This document shows, piece by piece, positions 52,422 to 61,922 of a DNA stretch of 64,000 nt (position 1 is the first letter of the stretch; every line of letters starts with the position of its first letter). Source of the DNA: Hyphomonadaceae bacterium UBA7672 (GTDB lineage Bacteria > Pseudomonadota > Alphaproteobacteria > Caulobacterales > Hyphomonadaceae); contig DLHI01000026.1 of assembly GCA_002483135.1 (NCBI GenBank), positions 62,001 to 126,000 of the forward strand. The letters are read 5' to 3'. The notes under the pieces were generated by a model. That model was not told the DNA's origin and made no database searches. It saw only the letters and a program-made list of their open reading frames with translations. A program made the position numbers and the translations under genes.

Positions 52422-54671
52422 ATGATCGATCTTTCCCCGCTCCTCAAGGAACAGACCGCCGCCGATGCGGCCGCACAGGGCATCAAGGCGGATGAGTACG
52501 CCATCCTGCTCGACCGGCTGGGCCGGGCGCCGAACAAGGTGGAGCTCGGCATCTTCTCGGTGATGTGGTCGGAGCATTGCTCCTACAAATCCACGCGCCG
52601 GCATCTGGGCAAGTTTCCGACCAAGGGTCCGCGTGTGATCCAGGGGCCGGGCGAGAATGCGGGCGTGGTCGATATCGGCGACGGACAGGCGTGCATCTTC
52701 AAGATGGAGTCGCACAACCACCCGTCCTACATCGAGCCCTATCAAGGCGCGGCGACGGGCGTGGGCGGCATCCTGCGCGATGTGTTCACCATGGGCGCGC
52801 GGCCGATCGCGCTGGTGAATGCGCTGCGCTTTGGCGATCCGAGCCATCCGAAGACGCGCTCGCTTGTTGCCGGTGTGGTTGGCGGCATTGGCGGCTATGG
52901 CAATTGCGTGGGCGTGCCGACGGTGGCGGGCGAGACGCAGTTCCACAAAGGATACAACGGCAACATCCTCGTCAACGCGATGGCGGTGGGCCTCGCGGAC
53001 CAGGACAAGATTTTCTATTCGCGCGGCGCCGAGCCGGGCAATGCAATCTTCTATGTCGGCTCGAAAACCGGGCGCGATGGCATCCATGGCGCCACAATGG
53101 CGTCGGCGGAATTCTCCGAGGGCGATGAAGAGAAGCGCCCGACTGTGCAGGTGGGCGACCCGTTCACCGAGAAGCTGCTGATCGAGGCCTGCCTCGAACT
53201 CATGGCGACCGACTGGATCCAGTCGATCCAGGACATGGGCGCCGCCGGACTCACCTCCTCCTCCGTCGAAATCGCCGACAAGGGCGGCGTTGGCGTCGAG
53301 ATGGACATGGACAAGGTGCCCCAGCGCGAGACGGGCATGACGGCTTACGAGATCATGCTGTCGGAAAGCCAGGAGCGTATGCTCATGGTTCTCAAGCCCG
53401 GCAAGGAAGCCGACGCCAAGAAGATCTTCGACAAGTGGGACCTCGACGCCGAAGTCATCGGCTACACCACCAACACCGGCCGACTCGTGCTGAAGCAGCA
53501 GGGCAATGTGGTGTGCGATATCCCCGTGCCCCCGCTCAGCCAGGACGCGCCGAATTACGACCGGCCGTGGAATGAGCCAAAGCCCGCGCCGGCCCTTGAT
53601 ATCTCGAAATATCCCGAACCCGCGGATTACGGCGAGGTTCTGCTGAAGCTGATGTCCTCGCCGGACATGGCCTCCAAACGCTGGATCTGGGAGCAGTATG
53701 ATCGCCACGTGATGGGCGACACGATTGATAGCTCGCAATCAGGCGGCGACGCGGCCATCGTGCGGATTCACGGCACCAATAAGGGCCTCGCCATCTGTTC
53801 GGACTGCAACCCGCATTATGTGGCGGCGGACCCCTATGAGGGCGGCAAACAGGCGGTGGCGGAGGCGTATCGCAATCTCAGCGCGGTTGGCGCGACGCCG
53901 ATTGCGATCACCGACAACCTCAATTTCGGCAACCCTGAAAAGCCCGACACGATGGGTGTGATCGTGAAGGCCATCGAGGGCATGGCCGAAGCCTGCCGCG
54001 TGCTGGAGTTCCCGGTCGTGAGCGGAAACGTGTCCTTGTACAATGAAACCGATGGGGTTGGGATTCCGCCGACGCCGGTGGTGGGCGGGATCGGGTTGAT
54101 CGAGGATCTGGACAAGGTCGCGACGTTGAAGGGGGCGCAGAAGCAGGACATGCTGCTTCTCCTTGGCGAAACGAGAGGCCACCTCGGAGCATCAATTTAT
54201 GCTCGGGCGATTCTTGGCTTGGATGGTCCTGCTGCAGGCTCCGCGCCACCAGTTGATCTTAGAGTTGAAGCGCGCAACGCCGCAGTCGTTCGAGAGCTGA
54301 TCACGGGCGGCCTCGTTCATGCTGTGCATGACGTTTCAGACGGTGGCGTTCTTTGCGCCGCGATAGAAATGGCGATGGCAAGCGGGCTTGGATTCGATTT
54401 TGGCCATCAGGGTGAGAAGGCCACGCCAGAATTTCTCTTCGGGGAAGATCAGGGCCGCTATCTGCTGGCGATTGATCCGGCCAGTGAGCACGTAAATCGC
54501 GTTCTAGACATCACGGGAGCCGCAGGCATTCCGACAATTGCAATCGGAAACTTTGGCGGCGACTCCATTTCTGGCATTTTCTCAAGCGGCGAAATCGTCG
54601 AGCTGCCTCTCTCCACCCTCCGCGCGGCCCACGAAGGCTGGCTGCCGAAATATATGAGTGGTCAGGGCTAG
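52422..54671 (+). CDS. purL: Phosphoribosylformylglycinamidine synthase subunit II
   Basis: A 749-residue small-type PurL. Landmarks: [21 protein letters not shown], the catalytic His in [43 protein letters not shown], and [19 protein letters not shown]. It makes formylglycinamidine ribotide in purine synthesis with PurS and PurQ, which are not in the window. ATG 52422 follows GAGGACAGAG. Codon use changes sharply from about 54160 to 54610: third positions become rich in A and T (CCA, GTT, ATT, TCA), then return to normal before the stop. The frame stays intact and the motifs in that part are complete. Confidence 0.96.
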   Translation: MIDLSPLLKEQTAADAAAQGIKADEYAILLDRLGRAPNKVELGIFSVMWSEHCSYKSTRRHLGKFPTKGPRVIQGPGENAGVVDIGDGQACIFKMESHNHPSYIEPYQGAATGVGGILRDVFTMGARPIALVNALRFGDPSHPKTRSLVAGVVGGIGGYGNCVGVPTVAGETQFHKGYNGNILVNAMAVGLADQDKIFYSRGAEPGNAIFYVGSKTGRDGIHGATMASAEFSEGDEEKRPTVQVGDPFTEKLLIEACLELMATDWIQSIQDMGAAGLTSSSVEIADKGGVGVEMDMDKVPQRETGMTAYEIMLSESQERMLMVLKPGKEADAKKIFDKWDLDAEVIGYTTNTGRLVLKQQGNVVCDIPVPPLSQDAPNYDRPWNEPKPAPALDISKYPEPADYGEVLLKLMSSPDMASKRWIWEQYDRHVMGDTIDSSQSGGDAAIVRIHGTNKGLAICSDCNPHYVAADPYEGGKQAVAEAYRNLSAVGATPIAITDNLNFGNPEKPDTMGVIVKAIEGMAEACRVLEFPVVSGNVSLYNETDGVGIPPTPVVGGIGLIEDLDKVATLKGAQKQDMLLLLGETRGHLGASIYARAILGLDGPAAGSAPPVDLRVEARNAAVVRELITGGLVHAVHDVSDGGVLCAAIEMAMASGLGFDFGHQGEKATPEFLFGEDQGRYLLAIDPASEHVNRVLDITGAAGIPTIAIGNFGGDSISGIFSSGEIVELPLSTLRAAHEGWLPKYMSGQG

Positions 54672-54707
54672 CGGTTCGCTAACCGGCCGGTGCGCTGAAC
54701 GCTTGCT

Positions 54708-54740
54708 TAGCGCCGGGTCGTACTCGCCGGCCCGGCGCTA
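54708..54740. other. Stem-loop after purL
   Basis: Perfect 10-bp stem TAGCGCCGGG/CCCGGCGCTA with a 13-base loop, 36 bases past the purL stop. No T-run, so possibly a rho-dependent or RNA-protecting end. Confidence 0.5.
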
Positions 54741-54825
54741 GCGCACACGCCCTTGAATGCCCACGCATCTGATGCAATGCAGCATGCAGCTTGCATCGCA
54801 GACCAATGACAGCCCGGGGCATACA

Positions 54826-55884
54826 ATGAGCACGAGAACACCGCGCCAGTTCTTCAAGCCGCTGGCGATTGGCGCCCCGGAACCGATGCGCGAGCTGCCC
54901 GTGCGGCTTGAGCGCATGATCCATTTCGTGCCGGGCCATAACGAGAAGGTTCGTTCCAAGACCCCCGAGATGGCCGCAAAGGTCGACGTCATTCTGGCGA
55001 ACCTTGAGGACGCCATCCCCTCCGACGCGAAAGACGCCGCCCGCGCCGGCGCCATCGAGATGGCGAAGATGCTCGACTGGAAGGGCCAGGGCACCGGCCT
55101 GTGGACGCGCGTCAACCCGCTCAACTCGCCCTGGTTCCTCGACGACGTCACCGAAATCGTCACCAAGGCCGGCAACGTGTTCGACGTCATCATGCTGCCC
55201 AAGGTCGAAGGCCCGTGGGACATCCACTACGCCGACCAGCTGGTCGCCCAGCTTGAAGCGAAAGCCGGCGTCACGCGCCCCATCCTGTTCCACGCCATCC
55301 TCGAAACCAGCCAGGGCGTCGCGCTTGTCGAAGACATCTGCCTCGCCTCCCCGCGCATGCAGGGCATCTCGCTGGGGCCGGCCGACCTCGCCGCCAACCG
55401 CGCGATGAAGACCACCCGCGTCGGCGGCGGCCACCCGATGTATAAAGTCATCGAGGATCCGCACGCAGACGCCGCCGCGCCCCGCGCAGCGGCGCAGCAG
55501 GACCCGTGGCACTACACGCTCGGCAAGATGGTGGACGCCTGCGTGCAGGCCGGCATCAAGCCCTTCTACGGCCCGTTCGGCGACATCGCCGACCTCGCCG
55601 CCTGCGAACAGCAGTTCAAGAACGCCTTCCTCATGGGCTGCGCCGGCGCATGGTCGCTCCACCCCGGCCAGATCGACATCGCCAAACGCGTTTTCTCGCC
55701 CGAGCCCGCCGAAGTGAAGTTCGCCCTCCGCATCCTCGAAGCCATGCCCAACGGCACCGGCGTCGTTATGCTCGACGGCAAGATGCAGGACGACGCCACC
55801 TGGAAACAGGCCAAGGTCATCGTCGATCTCGCCAAACAGGTCGCTGCGAAGGACCCGGCGATGGCGGAGGCTTACGGCCTCTAG
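54826..55884 (+). CDS. HpcH/HpaI-family CoA-ester lyase (L-malyl-CoA/beta-methylmalyl-CoA lyase-like)
   Basis: A 352-residue TIM-barrel lyase. Landmarks: [45 protein letters not shown] (metal-binding Glu/Asp), [17 protein letters not shown] (Arg), [59 protein letters not shown] and [19 protein letters not shown]. These are Mcl1-type features, cleaving malyl-CoA to glyoxylate and acetyl-CoA in the ethylmalonyl-CoA and related pathways. Other pathway genes are not nearby. ATG 54826 is used; the frame runs further upstream without a domain. Confidence 0.88.
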   Translation: MSTRTPRQFFKPLAIGAPEPMRELPVRLERMIHFVPGHNEKVRSKTPEMAAKVDVILANLEDAIPSDAKDAARAGAIEMAKMLDWKGQGTGLWTRVNPLNSPWFLDDVTEIVTKAGNVFDVIMLPKVEGPWDIHYADQLVAQLEAKAGVTRPILFHAILETSQGVALVEDICLASPRMQGISLGPADLAANRAMKTTRVGGGHPMYKVIEDPHADAAAPRAAAQQDPWHYTLGKMVDACVQAGIKPFYGPFGDIADLAACEQQFKNAFLMGCAGAWSLHPGQIDIAKRVFSPEPAEVKFALRILEAMPNGTGVVMLDGKMQDDATWKQAKVIVDLAKQVAAKDPAMAEAYGL

Positions 55885-56008
55885 GGGATACCCCAAGAGC
55901 CGTGGATCGCGCGCAAAATGTGTGCGCGGATGCGGTTGAGAATCCGCGCGCATCCCGCTAGCTCTTTTCGCGGGGACGGAATCGACCGCCCCATCGGGAG
56001 GGGACTAC

Positions 56009-56623
56009 ATGAAATTGAGAACTCTGCTCGCCGTCGCCACGGCGATGGGCGGCGTATGCGCTGCGCCTGCCTTCGCGCAGGAAGCGCCGGCGCCTGCTGC
56101 ACCAACGCCAGAGAAGCCCAACGCATCCGGCTTCTACGCCGGCGGCGGCATCAACCTCTACTTCCTCGACCGCGACTACGCGGCCGAGGGCATGCCGATT
56201 TTGTTTGAAGACCAGCCCTCGCCGGGCGCCTTCGTGGGCCGCCTCGGATACGCCTTCAGCGAAAACATCGCCATCGAAGTCGAGGCCGGCATCGGCGGCG
56301 CGCGATCGGAGTTCACGACGTCTGGCGGCGGCTCCGATGGCGAAATTGGAATCGAGACGCCCCTCGGCGCCCACGTCATCCTGTCGGCGCCGATCAACAG
56401 AAACACCTACATCCTCGGCAAGGTCGGCTATGTTTCCGCGAAGGTCTCGCGCGAGTATCTCGGTGTCGACTATGCAGACCTCGACATCAACGGACCGTCC
56501 TTCGGCGTCGGCGCCGGATTCCTCTCTGGTCCATGGGACTTTCGCTTCGAATACTCCTTGATGACGGGCGGCGACTCCGGCGAGGGCGGCGTCCTCGGAA
56601 TGTTTGTGATGCACCACTTCTAG
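56009..56623 (+). CDS. Outer-membrane beta-barrel protein
   Basis: A 204-residue protein with signal peptide MKLRTLLAVATAMGGVCAAPAFA, a short Ala/Pro linker, then eight alternating amphipathic strands (GFYAGGGINLYFLD, AFVGRLGYAFSENIAIEVEAGIGGA, YILGKVGYVSAKVS, SFGVGAGFLSGPWDFRFEYSLM) and a terminal Phe, as expected for outer-membrane insertion. It matches the small OmpA/OmpW-like barrel type. GGGAGGGG precedes the ATG. Role unknown. Confidence 0.88.
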   Translation: MKLRTLLAVATAMGGVCAAPAFAQEAPAPAAPTPEKPNASGFYAGGGINLYFLDRDYAAEGMPILFEDQPSPGAFVGRLGYAFSENIAIEVEAGIGGARSEFTTSGGGSDGEIGIETPLGAHVILSAPINRNTYILGKVGYVSAKVSREYLGVDYADLDINGPSFGVGAGFLSGPWDFRFEYSLMTGGDSGEGGVLGMFVMHHF

Positions 56624-56648
56624 GCGCGCAAATCAGGCTCGACGACAA

Positions 56649-56680
56649 ACGGGCGGCGGCGCGCTGAGGCCGCCGCCCGT
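56649..56680. terminator. Bidirectional terminator hairpin
   Basis: Perfect 12-bp stem ACGGGCGGCGGC/GCCGCCGCCCGT with an 8-base loop, 25 bases past the barrel gene and 16 before the end of the convergent gene. GTTTGTC follows on the minus strand. Both genes probably end here. Confidence 0.75.
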
Positions 56681-56696
56681 ATTGCATCGCGAAGGC

Positions 56697-57614
56697 TCAT
56701 GGCTCGTCCAGCCCATAGACATCGTGCGAGGCGTCGACGTCATAGCGAAGCATGCCCGGCTCCAGCTCGCGTCCCTGCACACGCACGCAAGCGTAGGGAC
56801 GGCTCGGCTGATTGTCCGCGTCGCGACTGTCGATCGGCCATAGCTTGGTGCAGTCGGCCTTGAGACAAAAGCAGGCTTCGGCCACAAACGTCTCGGCAGG
56901 GGTGTCGTCCCCGACCATGAACACGGCAAGCGGGCGCTCGGCCAGCGGCTTCGCCTTATCGAATACGGAGCCATTGCCCTCCAGAAGGCGCTGGGCCTCA
57001 TAGGTTCCAACCATCAGACCATCAGGCCAGCCGATATCGAATGCGTGGGAGAAATTGTAGGCAATGTCCGTAATGGCGTCGACGTGTGGCGACGCCTCCT
57101 CCGCCGCAACCAGGTCCCCACCCCTCTCCCCCGGCAATCGCCGCTTCAAACCTGCCGGCTTCATCCCGGCATGAGTCATGAACACCAGGAACGGCCCCTT
57201 CGGCTCAAGGCATCCCAGCGTGCGTCCATGCAGGCTGATCCCCGGTGAGCGCAGCAGGCCCGTGAGCAGGTCTTCCTCCGCCTGTGCGCAATCCGCCACG
57301 CGGCCGGTGAACGTGCCCGTCCATGCCCCACCGACATCGCCCTTGCCATCGACATAGCCGCCGATCGAGTTGGCGTTGACGCCATAAATCGCATCGGCAT
57401 CCACATTCAGCCGCTCGCCCGAATAGATCGCCTCGACGCTGACGCACTTGCCCATCCACGCCCCTGGGTCAGCGGCGATCGCGGCGACAGTCGCCTTCTC
57501 GGAATTCGTCGGCGCGCACACACGTGGCGCACCGGCCGGTGGCTGGGCATGCGTCGCGGTCAGCGCCCCTGCGCCAACTGCCATGACGACGAGCAGAAGC
57601 GCTGCAAGCCTCAT
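56697..57614 (-). CDS. Exported protein of unknown function
   Basis: A 305-residue protein with signal peptide MRLAALLLVVMAVGAGALTATHA. The mature part contains six or more Cys (VCAPTNSEK, GKCVSV, DCAQAEEDL, GCLEPKG, ACFCLKADCTKLW, YACVRVQG), suggesting disulphides. The segment VSVEAIYSGERLNVDADAIYGVNANSIGGYVDG looks like an OB-fold strand pair of the exported-nucleic-acid-binding kind, but this is only a resemblance. ATG 57614 is set by the signal sequence. Diverges from the CocE-type esterase gene 109 bases away. Confidence 0.7.
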   Translation of the reverse strand: MRLAALLLVVMAVGAGALTATHAQPPAGAPRVCAPTNSEKATVAAIAADPGAWMGKCVSVEAIYSGERLNVDADAIYGVNANSIGGYVDGKGDVGGAWTGTFTGRVADCAQAEEDLLTGLLRSPGISLHGRTLGCLEPKGPFLVFMTHAGMKPAGLKRRLPGERGGDLVAAEEASPHVDAITDIAYNFSHAFDIGWPDGLMVGTYEAQRLLEGNGSVFDKAKPLAERPLAVFMVGDDTPAETFVAEACFCLKADCTKLWPIDSRDADNQPSRPYACVRVQGRELEPGMLRYDVDASHDVYGLDEP

Positions 57615-57722
57615 CGTTTTCCCCGTCTGCCCAAAATCGCGTATGCTGCCGTCAATGCCATGCTGGACGCACAACCCGGTCAGGCGCAACAGCTATCCAC
57701 GTGCACGCGTGACGGAGAGTCC

Positions 57723-59609
57723 ATGGTCGCCCCCCGCCTCTACTGTGTCCTCGCTTCGCTCGCCCTGGCGCTCACGGCCTGCTCCGACCCCACGGCGCCA
57801 TCCACGCCCCCGGCCGCAAGCGATGTCCGCCCCGGCTTCACCCTGCCTGACGGCGCCGTGGCCATGATGCACCTGCAGGCGAAGATGCGCGATGGCGTAC
57901 GCCTCGACACATCGGTCTGGCTGCCCGCGAAGGATGGCAGGTTTCCTGTCGTCCTGATCCGCACACCCTACCGCACCGAGATGGGGGCCTTCCAGTCGCA
58001 GCTGGTCCAGGCCGGCTACGCCGTGGTGCAGCAGCACGAGCGCGGCCGCTTCCTGTCGGAAGGCGAAATGCGCATGCTCGGCATGGCGGATGAAGACGGG
58101 TGGGACACGCTCGACTGGATCGTCGCCCAGCCCTGGTCCAACGGCGCCATCGGCACCTATGGCTGTTCCTCCTCTGCGGAGAACCAGCTGAAGCTCGCCA
58201 CGCTCGGCCACCCGGCGCACAAGGCGATGGTCGCTGGCTCGTCCGGTGTCGGCATCGCGCAAGCCGGGCCACACAATGAAGGCGGCAACTTCTGGCGCGG
58301 CGGCGTCTGGCAAATGGGCTGGGCGGACTACTTTTTCGCCGAGATGTATCTCGACTGGCCACAGCTTCCTGCCGGGTTGTCTGACGAGGAACGCACGAAA
58401 CTGTCTCTCACGACGAAAGTCGAAGACCCCGAACCGATCGCGATCAAGACGCTCGACACCGCCCGCATGCATCTGCCGATGATCGACCTCGCCAAAGCCG
58501 CTGGCGCGCCCGACACGGAGCTGGAGGAATATCTCGCTCGCGGCCCCCATCATCCTGCCTGGGCCGAGGATCGCGTCACGGACAGGGACATGAGCAAGGT
58601 TCCCGGCCTCTATGCCGAGGCCATGTACGATATCTCCGCCCCGCCCGGTGCTGCGCGCTTCGAGAAGGTCCGCACCGACAATCCACCCGGAACGCAGGCC
58701 ATCGTTCTCACCAATGGCCAGCACTGTTCCTTCGGCCGCCCGCGCACTGCGATTGGCGACCGCCCGTTGGGCGAGGCTACCTTTGACTGGAACGCAATGG
58801 CGCTCGCCTGGTTTGATCGCTGGTTGAAGGGTGATGCAACAGCGGCAACTCCTGCGTCACCCGTCCGCGCCTACATGGCGGGCGAGAATGCGTGGCGTAA
58901 CTTCGCGAGCGTCCCCACCGCCGGCGCCAGCGCCGCCGACATGACCTTGTTCTTCGACAGCAAGAGCAACGCCCGGCTGTCCGCCGGCGACGGCTTGCTC
59001 TCCCCCGAAGCGCCGACCAAGCCCATAGCCGACCAGTTCGTCTACGATCCCGCCAACCCCGTGATCAGCCATGGCGGCCAGATCGGCGGAGTGGGAACGG
59101 ACCAGAAAGACGGCGCGTTCGACCAGCGCGAGATCGAAGCGCGCCCGGACGTGCTCGTCTACACGACGTCACCGCTGAGCGCCGATCTTCCGGTGTTCGG
59201 CTATGTCACGGTGGAGCTGTTTGTCGGGTCTGATGCGCCCGACACCGACTTCACGGTCAAGCTGGTCGATGTGGCGCCGGACGGCACGGCGTGGAACATC
59301 GCTGACACAATCCAGCGCATGCGCTACCGCGATGGCGACGACAAGACCGTGTTCATGCAGCCTGGAGAAACCTATCGCGTCACCCCGCCGCCCATGCTGG
59401 TCGCCAACACATTCCAGAAGGGTCATTCCATTCGCGTGGAAATTTCTTCCAGCAATTTCCCGACCTACGCCCGCAATCTCAACACTGCAGAAGATCCCTA
59501 CACATCGACAACGATGAGGGTGGCAACGAACCGGCTCGTGCACGCCCCCGGCAGGGCCTCGCGCATCGTCCTTCCGGTCGCGTCCCCGGCAACGCAAATG
59601 GCGCCCTGA
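57723..59609 (+). CDS. CocE/NonD-family (peptidase S15-like) hydrolase lipoprotein
   Basis: A 628-residue lipoprotein: MVAPRLYCVLASLALALTAC with lipobox LTAC. The alpha/beta-hydrolase core has MRDGVRLDTSVWLPAKDGRFPVVLIRTPY and YGCSSSAENQLKLA around the nucleophile Ser (GCSSS in place of the more usual GxSYxG). The acid/base residues are likely in the FEKVRTDNPPGTQAIVLTNGQHCSFG region (His). The C-terminal jelly-roll (DLPVFGYVTVELFVGSDAPDTDFTVKLVDVAPDG) is typical of CocE. It cleaves acyl esters or N-acyl compounds outside the cytoplasm. GGAGAG precedes ATG 57723. Confidence 0.88.
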   Translation: MVAPRLYCVLASLALALTACSDPTAPSTPPAASDVRPGFTLPDGAVAMMHLQAKMRDGVRLDTSVWLPAKDGRFPVVLIRTPYRTEMGAFQSQLVQAGYAVVQQHERGRFLSEGEMRMLGMADEDGWDTLDWIVAQPWSNGAIGTYGCSSSAENQLKLATLGHPAHKAMVAGSSGVGIAQAGPHNEGGNFWRGGVWQMGWADYFFAEMYLDWPQLPAGLSDEERTKLSLTTKVEDPEPIAIKTLDTARMHLPMIDLAKAAGAPDTELEEYLARGPHHPAWAEDRVTDRDMSKVPGLYAEAMYDISAPPGAARFEKVRTDNPPGTQAIVLTNGQHCSFGRPRTAIGDRPLGEATFDWNAMALAWFDRWLKGDATAATPASPVRAYMAGENAWRNFASVPTAGASAADMTLFFDSKSNARLSAGDGLLSPEAPTKPIADQFVYDPANPVISHGGQIGGVGTDQKDGAFDQREIEARPDVLVYTTSPLSADLPVFGYVTVELFVGSDAPDTDFTVKLVDVAPDGTAWNIADTIQRMRYRDGDDKTVFMQPGETYRVTPPPMLVANTFQKGHSIRVEISSSNFPTYARNLNTAEDPYTSTTMRVATNRLVHAPGRASRIVLPVASPATQMAP

Positions 59610-59716
59610 TCCGTCGAATTCACCCTCGCGCCGTTTCGCCTCATCCCGCACTCGTCTCCGCGGCGCGAGAATGGCGGCCTCACCCTCAGGCCCGCGCCAC
59701 ACAGGGAGGCTCTGTC

Positions 59717-60259
59717 ATGCGCACATACCTTCTTGCCGTCACGCTCTTTCTTGCCGCTGCCTGCGCGCCCAAGCCGGATGCAGGCAGCGCCGCCAAGCCC
59801 ACAACTCCGCCTGCATCCGAGGCCGCGCCGCCCGCAACAGCGGCGGCCGACCCGCGTATTCCCACGGTCGATCCAGCCTCCATCACGGCAACCTCTCCCG
59901 TTGCGGATGTGATGCATGCATTCGTCGTTCCGGGCTCCGAAACCCTGTTCGCCGCCGAAAGCGAAGATGTGCCAGCGGACGATGCCGGCTGGGCCAGACT
60001 GATGAAGGCGACGGAGGACGTGATCCATGGCTGCGAGTTGCTGAAACAGCCCGGCCGCTCGAAGGGCCCGGCGTGGGATGCAACTTGCGACACTGTGATC
60101 GGTGCGACGCGTCAGACCGCCGAAGCGCTGTCGCGGAAATCGGTAGACGATCTCGTCTTCACCGACGGCGACATGATGGGCGGTTGCACATCGTGCCATG
60201 CCCAGTTCCGTGACGCGCCGCGACCGGAAGGCCATCTCGCCGACACGCCGCCCAACTGA
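59717..60259 (+). CDS. Lipid-anchored c-type cytochrome (cytochrome c'-like)
   Basis: A 180-residue lipoprotein: MRTYLLAVTLFLAAACA with lipidated Cys 16, then a Pro/Ala-rich tether of about 40 residues, then a helical domain (WARLMKATEDVIHGCELLKQPG, AWDATCDTVIGATRQTAEALSRKSVDDL) ending in C157-T-S-C160-H161. A haem-binding CxxCH close to the C-terminus of a four-helix domain is the cytochrome c' arrangement. It would face the periplasm and move electrons or bind small ligands. Two extra Cys could form a disulphide. No oxidase genes nearby. Confidence 0.8.
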   Translation: MRTYLLAVTLFLAAACAPKPDAGSAAKPTTPPASEAAPPATAAADPRIPTVDPASITATSPVADVMHAFVVPGSETLFAAESEDVPADDAGWARLMKATEDVIHGCELLKQPGRSKGPAWDATCDTVIGATRQTAEALSRKSVDDLVFTDGDMMGGCTSCHAQFRDAPRPEGHLADTPPN

Positions 60260-60262
60260 CAG

Positions 60263-60880
60263 TCAGGTCCAGGTATCGAACCGGAACCAGCCGCTTATCG
60301 GCCAGTTGAAGAGGCAAGGCTCTTCCTGCGTGCCTGCGCCTATATTATGGGCGATTAGCGGCTGCGCCCCCTGCTTCTTGCGCGTCACCACGCCGATATG
60401 CGGCAGGCCTCCGCCGGTAAGCCGCCAGCTCACGATATCGCCGGCGCGATAGTCGACCGCGCTGGTGCTGATCGTCTTCGCCCCGCCCTTGCGCCTGAAC
60501 AGCGTCTCGAGATTGGGCACGCGGCGATGGTCGATATTGCGATCCGGCTTCGTGAGGCCCCACCTCTTCGGATAAGCGCTGAAATTCGCGCGCATGTCCT
60601 CGTGCACTTCCACCTGCAGGTCGACGCCGGCGTGACGGAAAGCGCGGATCACCGTATCGGTGCACACGCCCCGGTCGTCGGCCACGTCGCCGCCAGGATA
60701 GGCCAGCTTCACATAGGCCGGATCATAGATCTCGGCCTTCTGCGCCCGCAGCTCCCCGCCGATTGCGACCTTGATCGGGAAGGCGATGTCCTGTCCTGCC
60801 GGCTGCGCAATCCCGCGCGGGGCAAGAAGCAACGTCCCCGCGCCAGCGAGGAACAATCGACGATGCACGAGTCCGGACAT
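60263..60880 (-). CDS. DUF1287 exported protein, probable Tat substrate
   Basis: A 205-residue protein. The N-terminus MSGLVHRRLFLAGAGTLLLAP has R-R-L-F-L followed by a hydrophobic stretch, a Tat signal pattern. The mature part is DUF1287: YPGGDVADDRGVCTDTVIRAFRHAGVDLQVEVHEDM, KPDRNIDHRRVPNLETLF, YRAGDIVSWRL, LPHIGVVTRK, IAHNIGAG. The conserved Cys (GVCTD) and His (LPHIG) make a NlpC/P60-like Cys-His hydrolase plausible. Its ribosome-binding site is locked in a perfect hairpin. Confidence 0.88.
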   Translation of the reverse strand: MSGLVHRRLFLAGAGTLLLAPRGIAQPAGQDIAFPIKVAIGGELRAQKAEIYDPAYVKLAYPGGDVADDRGVCTDTVIRAFRHAGVDLQVEVHEDMRANFSAYPKRWGLTKPDRNIDHRRVPNLETLFRRKGGAKTISTSAVDYRAGDIVSWRLTGGGLPHIGVVTRKKQGAQPLIAHNIGAGTQEEPCLFNWPISGWFRFDTWT

Positions 60881-60885
60881 GAAGA

Positions 60886-60914
60886 CCCCCTGATATCGCG
60901 TGGATATCAGGGGG
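60886..60914 (-). promoter_or_regulatory. Perfect hairpin covering the ribosome-binding site of the DUF1287 gene
   Basis: On the minus strand CCCCCTGATATC and GATATCAGGGGG form a perfect 12-bp stem with a 5-base loop. The 3' arm ends with AGGGGG, 5 bases from ATG 60880, so the likely ribosome-binding site is base-paired. There is no T-run, so it is a poor terminator for the gene upstream. Confidence 0.7.
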
Positions 60915-60971
60915 CCATTCGATTGCGGCGGAGGATCGACCGAAACCCGGCGGGCTGCGGTCAGCCCTGCT

Positions 60972-61697
60972 CTAGCCGAGCTTCTTGATCACGCCAAAAT
61001 GGGTCAGCAGGATCAGCGCGCCGCCCGCGATGGTGACCAGCATGCCGAACAGGTAGATGCCGCCCGTGCCCATGATCAGGCCCATCATCAGACCGTCAAA
61101 GCCAACGCCTGCGCCTGCGCCGGTGATTGCGCCGCCCAGCATCGGAAGGATGATCGGTCCGCCAACTGCAGCCGCGCCGGTGGCGAGGCGAGCGGTCGGC
61201 GTGAGCTTGTGATTGGTGAGTTCCATGAAGATCAGCAGGCCAGCCAGGACCGGGATCGCGACAAGCAGGAAGAACACCAGTGCGCCGATGCCGAGGCCCG
61301 TGTTGACGCTGTAGCCAAAACCAACATTCACGCTGCCGCCGATCTTGCCCAGCATGCCGAGCGCGCCGAACAGGTAGCCGGCCATCAGCGAGCCGAGCAG
61401 GATGATCCCCGCCCAGATCACGTTCGGCTTGGCCAGGATATTCTGGACGGCCGGATCAGCTGCGATCTTCGACATGTCGATGCTGGCGCCCGGCGGGGGC
61501 GCGGCCGGCGCCGCCGCAACGACGATGAAGATTTCTTTCGCGGCGCCCGCGTCGGCAACGTAGTCGACCTCGTCGCCCGCCTTCGGCGCAGCCGGACTCT
61601 TGTTGTCCGAGATGCTGAACTTGTAGCGATTGCCGTCATCGCCATTGATAACGCCTGTGCCCGTGGCGGCGTCGTAACCCAGAACCTTGCCCTTCAT
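60972..61697 (-). CDS. Membrane protein with cold-shock-like N-terminal domain
   Basis: A 241-residue protein. Residues 1 to about 55 (MKGKVLGYDAATGTGVINGDDGNRYKFSISD...GDEVDYVADAGAAKEIFIV) look like a cold-shock/OB domain: KGKV start, GxGxI, F in strand 3. After a Pro/Ala linker come four to five hydrophobic segments (VIWAGIILLGSLMAGYLFGAL, IGALVFFLLVAIPVLAGLLIFM, LATGAAAVGGPIILPMLGGAITGAGAG, GIYLFGMLVTIAGGALILLTHFG). The fusion suggests binding of nucleic acid or another ligand at the inner membrane. Function unknown. Confidence 0.75.
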   Translation of the reverse strand: MKGKVLGYDAATGTGVINGDDGNRYKFSISDNKSPAAPKAGDEVDYVADAGAAKEIFIVVAAAPAAPPPGASIDMSKIAADPAVQNILAKPNVIWAGIILLGSLMAGYLFGALGMLGKIGGSVNVGFGYSVNTGLGIGALVFFLLVAIPVLAGLLIFMELTNHKLTPTARLATGAAAVGGPIILPMLGGAITGAGAGVGFDGLMMGLIMGTGGIYLFGMLVTIAGGALILLTHFGVIKKLG

Positions 61698-61817
61698 GGA
61701 TTGCCCCTCAGCTTGCCCACACAACTGAAACAGCTAGCAAAATTCGTCCCCTCGCGCAAACGCGAGTTGGCGGAACGCCTTTCCCCAGCATCGATTTCAG
61801 CCATGCCGCCCACAACC

Positions 61818-61832
61818 TTAACCGCGCATGAA
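61818..61832 (+). promoter_or_regulatory. Near-consensus CtrA box upstream of motA
   Basis: TTAA-ccgcgca-TGAA matches the CtrA box TTAA-N7-TTAA at seven of eight positions, 91 bases before the motA start. CtrA controls flagellar genes in Caulobacterales and relatives. A single near-match can occur by chance. Confidence 0.35.
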
Positions 61833-61922
61833 CCCTTTTTCGTTGCCCCGCCAAACGGCCCGTTAAGCTTGATCGTGCATAAACGCGACAACGCAAAATG
61901 CGCCTGACGGCAGGGTCGAGTT

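Noticed and set aside
52305..53738. A 477-codon minus-strand open frame
   Set aside because: Antisense to purL, no motifs.
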